Assembly (NCBI RefSeq): GCF_027596085.1
Contig: NC_072452.1
Location: forward strand, 7,446,790 to 7,510,789
From: Anoplopoma fimbria
Lineage: Eukaryota; Chordata; Actinopteri; Perciformes; Anoplopomatidae
Direction: 5' to 3'
DNA: 64,000 nucleotides
The translations under genes and the position numbers were made by a program. Below, piece by piece: positions 45,935 through 64,000 of the stretch (position 1 is its first letter; the number at the start of each line of letters is the position of its first letter). Under the pieces are notes generated by a model. It did not search any database and was not told the origin of the DNA. It saw only the letters and a list, made by a program, of their open reading frames with translations.

Positions 45935-48621
45935 ATGAATTTTGAGCAGCCCCCTCCATACCCAGGCAACGGCCCCACCGCTCCAGGCTACCCAGCCCAA
46001 GGCCCGCCTCCACAGGGCTACCCACCTCAGGGCTATCCTCCACAGGGATACCCTGTGAACATGGAGCAGCCACATGAAGGGTACCCTAACTACCCTGCAG
46101 GACAAATGGGCCCCGGAGGTCCTTACCCCGGCCAAGGACAGCCTCCCTACGGGTACCCTGGACAACCGCAACCGCAGTTTGGCTGGCAGGGGGGACCCCC
46201 TCCTGGTCCTATGTATGGGGAAGCTCCTAAAAACACAGGTGAGTGGAAACACACGATGGAGATTGATGTAAATATGTATGGTATTCATAATGTTGTCAGG
46301 GAAAAACAATGCACGTTCCCAAAAAATAGTCAAAGAGAAGAAGAGGCTCCTCTTTTGACCGAATACTTTACTTTTGACCAAAATGTTTAGACTGTGAATA
46401 GACCTTAGAGTCTCAACGGACTGCTACAACCAGGAAGGAGAGGCAAGCTAATCTGCTAACATGTCAACTATAGCTATCACCAATAGCTGTGTGAGATATC
46501 GGAGTGTTATCTGATTGACCAGACCACACTGACTTTGGGCTTGATCGTGTTGTTATAATAGAGTGCATTTCTTTTTAATTGCAGGGGACACATTTTAGTG
46601 GGTATTAATTTCTGAAAAGGCATTCATTCCCTTTTATCACTTCAGCCTTTAGCTGAACCCTCTTCATTATTTAGTATTTCTTCAGCAAGACAATCTGCAC
46701 GGAGGTGGTGGGAGACTTTTGTTGTGCAACAGACTCATGTTTTAAAGAACCTGTGGGAAATGTGTGTGATAAATTAACATTGATTAAGAAATAGGAAAGT
46801 ATTGAAGAGCTCATTTGAATATGATCATAACATTTGAACAGTTTTGAACTGTTCAAATCACAATTCTTTATAGCCTTGAATAAGCCTAACTTAAGGCTGT
46901 CTCTGTTGGTCATGTGACCCACATCTTGCAGGTCGTAGTGGTCTCCGATCAGGCCTTTTTTAACAGAAGAAATAGGGAAAAAAGCAAACAAAATGAGTGC
47001 TGACTGTGTGCCACCAAGCTGCATTTGGTTTCAGTGTCCTGGTGGTGTTAATGCTGAGTCATTGTCACACGGTCAAAGCTAAATGGGACACTTGAATAAA
47101 ATGGAGACACCATAATGTTGTTTCACTTTGACAACAAGTGAAAATGTCTACTGTAAAAAAGGACCTAATCTTTTTATTATCAATTCGTCTAACACTTATT
47201 TTCCAGATAAATTGATTTAGCTTGAATGTTTGAAAGTGGTGAATAATGCCTGTGACAATTTCTGAAAGCTGGAAAATTAAGCTGGAACCATCAAATGTTT
47301 GACTTTCCTGCTAAATAACACACAAAAAACTTAAATGTTTTAAATCAATTATCAAAATAGTTCACTGTTCATTCTGTCTTTTGACTGATTGATTGTTGAA
47401 TGAGCTGTTTCAGCAGGTAGGACTAAAAAAAAACAAAGAAGCCGAACCTGTCAGCACGCAGAGCAATCCATTAAGGATTTAGAAGTGTGACATCAAGCCG
47501 ATTTAAGAGAAAAAGGTGTGCCAGTGCAGTAGCACCTCAAACAACTGAGCATCCACAGTGGAGCGTAGCACAAGCTGTGAAACAAAAAGCACACATGTGA
47601 TGCTTATAAGATATTCAAAATAAATATGCAAAGCAAAGCTTCCAGAGAACACCTTTAACACCTTTTTGTATTAAAGTGCAGTGAGGTGTTACTGCTCATG
47701 TAACTGATCAAGATAAGCCTCTTCTGGCTGATCAAAAGGAGAGTGTCCTGCTAACGTGGACCTTATCTCGATAGAGACATTCATTATAAAATATTGGCCA
47801 ATCATTAACCAGGCATTTCATTATCAAAGTCTGGTGCGACAAGCTAGCTTCACTTAATCTATTGACCAGGGGCCGTCACCTTGGAAACACACACCCCTAT
47901 GTCATGAGTCACTGCACCTGGTTGTTATGTGCTGGCTGCCTGTTTCCCTCCACATGAATGATTAATCACAAACACAAGGAGCTGGACAGGTTTTCATTCT
48001 GGCCTGTTGTCTGATGTGTTTTTTGTGTGCGTGTGGAGCAGATGGTAAACTTCCCATATGGGGAACATAACTTCCTTTCACATTACTTATTTAGACCTAT
48101 TGACTGAAGGTGAATTAAGGCCCCTGCTGTACAGTACATGTGATGAAGTAAAGAGCACGTGTGTGTTTGAACGCTCCTCATTTCACCGGTTTAATGATAC
48201 CTCAAAGCAGCGCTTATGTTACTCAACTGTAACGCTGCCTGATCATGGCTCTGGGCTACTATGGGCATCACCATGGTGATGCGCATCCCGTGATGAACGC
48301 AATTAGAGGAAAATCATGGCAGCCACGGTCACACTTGAGCTCACTGCTGAGGACTCGACGGTGAATCATCTCCCGTTTTTATGCGATTAGAGAAAATGAA
48401 TCACTAATTGCTTTCTTCCAAATTGTCTCCCTTTCTTCTCCCCTCTTCTCTGTATCACCTTGTCGACCCCCTTCCTTTCATCCCGCCCCTCTATCTCTCT
48501 CTTTTTTTTCCCTCCAGTGTACGTGGTGGAGGACAGGAGACGGGACGACACAGGAGACACTTGCCTGACGGCCTGCTGGACGGCTCTGTGTTGCTGCTGT
48601 CTCTGGGACATGCTGACATAA
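45935..48621 (+). CDS. cystm1: CYSTM1, cysteine-rich transmembrane module protein
   Basis: Small tail-anchored membrane protein of the CYSTM family. Its molecular role is poorly known; plant and yeast members are linked to stress tolerance. Two coding exons are seen, 45935-46238 (exon starts at 45916) and 48518-48621, giving 135 residues (human about 97). The N-terminal part is Pro/Gly/Tyr/Gln-rich, opens MNFEQPPPYPGNGPTAPGYP and contains three near-perfect PPQGY units. The second exon encodes VYVVEDRRRDDTGDTCL followed by the CYSTM helix TACWTALCCCCLWDMLT, almost identical to the human protein. The extra length lies entirely in the repeat-rich tail. The start is the first ATG after the exon's acceptor. 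Confidence 0.94.
46239..48517 (+). other. cystm1: CYSTM1 coding intron
   Basis: Contains no coding exon or recognised repeat. A long pyrimidine tract (48420-48517) leads into the acceptor. Confidence 0.65.
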
Positions 48622-49500
48622 CTACTCCCCTAAATGTTCACTCGCCCCCCTTATTTCTGTGCCTCGAGCCCCATTACCCCCCTCCCCCCTCATCTGCCTT
48701 AAATCTTGCACTCCTTTTACAAAACCACCCCTCCGCTCCCTCTACCAGTCTTGCTCGTCTATAAATAAAAGCCTTGATTCCCATATGGAGGTCTCAGTCC
48801 GGAGCCACTTACTCTACCTTGATGTGAAAACCCTCGGCACTGACTGACTGACTGACCAACCCTGTCCAGGGGCTACTCTGTAGCAGCTTGTACCTAGCTT
48901 CTAAATATAACCTGAATTTCAGGCTCCTCGCTATAATCTTACACCGACACACACGAGTCACACACACACACCGACACACCACACACACACACACACACAC
49001 ACACACACCACACACACACACACACAATAACACATATGGTATACTTGGATCTCAGGCTCATCTAGTGTGAGGATCTCTTGGCACTTTATGACGATTACCT
49101 CTGTAAGATAGTACTCCTGCCTGCCCTGTCAACCATCTCCGGCCCTCCCTTCAGTTTTGCCAATGGCAACCCCTGACTCTACCCCCCTCACCCCCACCAA
49201 CCTTACACCCCAAATGGCACCGTGACCCCGGCTGTTGATGAGCCACAGGGCGTTCTTAAGAAGCTAATGCTTGTATCCCTCTCATTTGCACAGAAGCTGT
49301 TTTTTGCAGATGTACGTCTTCAGGTGGAATCATATGAATGCATTTTTAAAGATGACAGCGATTTATGTCTGATTACTGTTAACAATCCATGGCCACAATG
49401 TTTTCTTGATATGAGGAAAAAAAAAAAATATTCCAATGTTATTTTTATTACACACCTTGGAAATAAAACTGAAAAAATCCAAAAAAAAAATCGTTAAAAA
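48622..49500 (+). terminator. cystm1: CYSTM1 3' UTR with two candidate polyadenylation signals
   Basis: AATAAA occurs at 48764-48769 (short form) and at 49462-49467 (long form). A (CA)n stretch with interruptions lies between them at 48957-49026. Which site is used cannot be told from sequence. Confidence 0.6.
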
Positions 49501-51500
49501 AAGTGATTGCCTAACAGAAGAAACCAAATGATCTGTCAGATGCCTTTTTTTTTTGCTTTGAATGAGAAACTTGCATTAAAATAATTTATTCCCATAAAAT
49601 GAAAGGCTTTGTCATTTGTGTCCATTTGCTGTATGCTTGTGTGAAGTGAAAGGAGAACAGGGAGTATAGATCAGCACAGTGCAGCCTTGGGGCCTGGCTG
49701 GATCCATTTAACTATTTATAACCCAGCTGCTAGTGCAGAATGGTGTTTAGACATGGCTGCCTGCCTGACACCGTTCACAAGTGTGAAACCAAAGAACTGT
49801 AGAGACGGTTTAAAGCAAATAGGCCGATGAAATAAGTTACAGGATGTGTCATGGCTTCCTAATGCACAGTGGTGGAAAGTAACTAAGTATATTTACTCTA
49901 GTATTTGATAGTTTTAAGGTATCTGTAATTGAGTATTTTAATATTATATTTTTTTACTCCACTATAATTTATCTGACAGGGGCAGTTACTAGCTACAGTT
50001 CAGTTTGAAGTTGAATATACTAAAGGATTGGTTTATATATTATGATGCATTGTTGTAAATTAAACTACCCAACGTGAAAAAAGCCTTCCACAGACCTTCA
50101 CCTTGCTGCTTTGATTTCGGGGTGCAGGTGTCGGTCATGCTGGCTCCCTGTCACACACTGGAACACTTGAATCATACAGAGAGGCAGTGTTGTCAGACCG
50201 TCTGCTGTGCGAAAGGCCTGAGCTTCCTCCTCATGTCTTGGTCTTTGCTCTGCTGTGCTTCATCACCTGTGAGACCTTTTATAGAGATCATACCCAATCA
50301 ATTGAATTTACCACAGGTGGGTTTCCAATCAAGGTGCAAACGCATCTCAAAGACAATCAAGAGAAATGGGAATCACCTGGGTTTAATTAGAAGCGTCATG
50401 GTCAAAAGCATCTGAATACATATGTCAGTGTGATATTGCAGTTTATGTTTTTAATACATACAAGCTAAACTCCTGTTTTCGCTTCGTCATTATGGGGTAG
50501 TGTGTGTAAACTGACGAGGGGGACATTTTATTTAAATGATTTTAGCACAAGGTGGCAGCAGAACAAAATGTGATAAAAATAGAAGAGGTCTGTTGTTTAA
50601 TATAGCCATGTGATCCACTGTTATGATAAAACATTGATTATAGATACTTTAACCCCTTCTAACGCTGCTGAAAGGGCATCAGAAGAGGCAAATTATTCCA
50701 TTTAAAAAACACTCATCCGTAAGAGCTTGGAGTTAACAAGCCTAATTGTAATGGCTACTTAAATGGCACATTAGAATCAATGAACAGTTAGTGTAAAAAA
50801 TATTGGCACCGGTGATTGTGAGTTGGGAAATGTCAGCAATGTGTCTGAAGAGCTGTAGTGCAGTAGCTGTGTGTGGTTGTTTACTGGCATGGCAAGACAT
50901 CAGGGTCATTTATGTATTAACGTATCAACGAACATATGGATTTTTTTTTAAGCTATTCAGCGAGGTAAATGCACAAAGAAGGCAAAAAACCAGCAACTAT
51001 GAAATGCAAGTAATGTTAATGCGAGTTATTCAAGTCTGGTGGAAGTTGCTATTGGAGAAAAAAGAAACATAAATCATCTTCAAAACACACAAAAAAGAAA
51101 ATGAGATGAAAGTGAACTAGACGCTGCTCAGTTGAAGTAAACAATTATGTTTTATTGATAAGGTTCTCAGAAGAGTCTCGTTTCAGTGAATGTATAAGAA
51201 TCATCCTTTTGATAATACTGATTTGGTACATTATGACATCCAGCACGAGTCTCTTCACAGTGAGAGGGATCCATTACTGCTACCGCTGTTGGGATCTAGG
51301 ACAGAATATTATCTCTGCTTTCAAAACCAAAAAACAGTCAAAAACAACAAACTGGGGATCGATATTGTAGATATGGAATATTAGAGTGCCACAAAACTCT
51401 AGAGTAGTAAGACCAGCTAAAGATTTTGCACATTACAAGCCACTTCCTCTTAGAAATATAAAACTCGATATTCTGGACAATATTCTACTGTGCTGCATAA
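49501..51500. other. Intergenic region between CYSTM1 and the teneurin gene
   Basis: No supported gene. A degenerate interspersed repeat occupies 49868-49985. Several ORFs of 60-113 codons have no protein-like pattern. Confidence 0.55.
49868..49985 (+). repeat. Teleost interspersed repeat fragment
   Basis: GTGGTGGAAAGTAACTAAGTA followed by TTTACTCTAGTATTTGA and TTTTTTACTCCACTATAATT is a common arrangement in fish genomes. Only part of the element is present. Confidence 0.6.
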
Positions 51501-52842
51501 AGGTAAGTCTATACACTGTACATCGAAATATAGCTGGAAAAAACAGATTTCACAGTTTTAAAGACTTTATTTAAAGTATAAACCGTTTTTTTTTTTGTTA
51601 AAACACTTTATTACATAAATTATTATTTTTGAGAGTGACTATTATTTGCCCTGGCAGCAAACTGAAATTAATACAAAAACAAAAATTCTTACATATTTTT
51701 ACAAAAGAAAATAAACTCGTCCATTAATGTTCATTTGGAATAGAACTGGTGACTCATTCATGATTGTCATATAGTACTAAGAATAAATAAATAAAAAAAG
51801 AATTAAAATAAATACTAACTTAGCATGTTTTCCGGACTCTGTGAGCGGTGTGTTTGATCGTTCTGTACAGAAGTGCCTTGGTGAAAGTCTCACAATTCTA
51901 CCGCGACTGAAACGTACAAAACTACGGCATCTACGATATACGCAACATCCTGAAATTTAGTGTAATCGGACACATATGTAGGAATATGATTCTTCACCCC
52001 GTTTTTAAAATAAACAATGCTGTGTGATACCACTGTCCACAAATATAGCCATCACTTTTTTTTTTGTTCACTTTGTTTTTTTAAAAAGTTTTTGTTCCAG
52101 TCCGTTATCCGCTCGGACTCGTTCAAGGATGCCGTTAGCTTGTGTGTGTGTGTTGCCTGGTTGGATGTGCGCCGCCTCAGCAGCAGAGAGGACTGGTCCG
52201 TGGTAGACGATGGGAGGCCTGAGACAGGGAGACGACTCATAGTATTGGACGACCTTTGACATTGCCTTGTGTGTCGCTGTTTATGATGTCCTCCGTTGAT
52301 GTGTGGTGGTAACGGCTGCGCTCTGGAGAGGCTCTGCCTCCACTTTGGTCCCTGTGCCTTCAGTGTCCCTCAGAGACGGAAAAGCCGGCGCGGTACGACT
52401 CCACCGGGCGTTTGGGGGCTTTCGTTGCCGCTTCTCAGTGTGACCCAAAAAATATGGGCGAAAAATATCACTATCTTTTTTAAAAAGGGGAATCTTCTTA
52501 TTCATTAAGCAACAGTTTCTCAAAGTTCTTCAGTGCTTTTTCAGTTGTTCAAAGTTTTTTCAAAAAAAAAAAAAAAAAAAAAAAGAATTGCTCGACTAAA
52601 CTTTTACATTTTTTTTGCCTGTGGCAGTAAAATGAACAATAATCTGTTTTCTGATAAGTCATTCTTTTCAAAAGTCCCTGCAGCGTTCCGTGAGTAACCC
52701 CGTGTGTTGGTTATTTCTCCATGGGTTTTTAAGAGGAGTCGGGTCGAGAAGGCCGGGTAGGAAAAAGGGAGCAGGATCTAGAGAAGTGAAAGTAAGGGAG
52801 AGAGGGAAGAGTCTGCCCTTCAAAACAGGTTCAGGTGGGCTG
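51501..52842 (-). other. tenm1: Teneurin 3' UTR and downstream sequence
   Basis: AT-rich near 51.6-51.8 kb and GC-richer near 52.1-52.4 kb. An A run of about 24 nt lies at 52561-52584. Minus-strand AATAAA candidates (TTTATT) occur near 51565 and 51609, which would give a UTR of about 1.25 kb. No separate gene is seen. Confidence 0.5.

Positions 52843-64000
<11,158 letters not shown>

Overview
This window is vertebrate nuclear DNA, most likely from a percomorph-type teleost fish. The genes have many short exons with GT-AG introns and encode proteins close to known vertebrate ones. CpG-rich promoters stand out from an AT-rich background. (CA)n microsatellites are abundant, and Tc1/mariner-like MITEs and LINE tails typical of ray-finned fish recur. 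The species cannot be named from sequence alone.

Layout, left to right: STAG2 (minus, first seven coding exons, 749-3397, CpG promoter about 5.0-5.5 kb); a 1.9 kb tandem array of LINE-tail-containing repeats (5.5-7.4 kb); XIAP (minus, complete, 8464-11328); a duplicated MITE/dispersed-repeat block (13.0-13.8 kb); PSMD10/gankyrin (minus, complete, 15100-18054) head-to-head with NXT2 (plus, complete, 18534-19706); ACSL4 (minus, complete, 20989-28279) tail-to-tail with NXT2; a LINE-rich gap; an EIF4EBP3-like 4E-BP (plus, complete, 32908-35672); a gene-poor gap with a nested LINE (39.4-40.4 kb); CYSTM1 (plus, complete, promoter about 42.3 kb, coding 45935-48621); and the C-terminal part of a teneurin, probably TENM1 (minus, 17 coding exons, 52843 to the right edge). 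For every complete gene the summed exon lengths divide by three, and the partial STAG2 and teneurin sets stay in frame. This supports the splice sites given.

These are ordinary cellular genes rather than one pathway: sister-chromatid cohesion (STAG2), apoptosis and ubiquitin signalling (XIAP), proteasome assembly (PSMD10), mRNA export (NXT2), arachidonate activation (ACSL4), cap-dependent translation control (4E-BP), a small membrane protein (CYSTM1) and a synaptic adhesion receptor (teneurin). The order joins genes that in human lie on Xq22-q25 and on 5q31.

I found no convincing new multi-gene system. The best second-look items are: a MITE whose empty target site survives next to it in a tandem duplicate; a 7-codon teneurin microexon; XIAP BIR3 changes at caspase-9 contact positions; a perfect 15-bp hairpin upstream of CYSTM1; a LINE deletion derivative; composite tandem repeats shared by two loci; and GCTAGC/GCTAAC clusters confined to three promoter regions.
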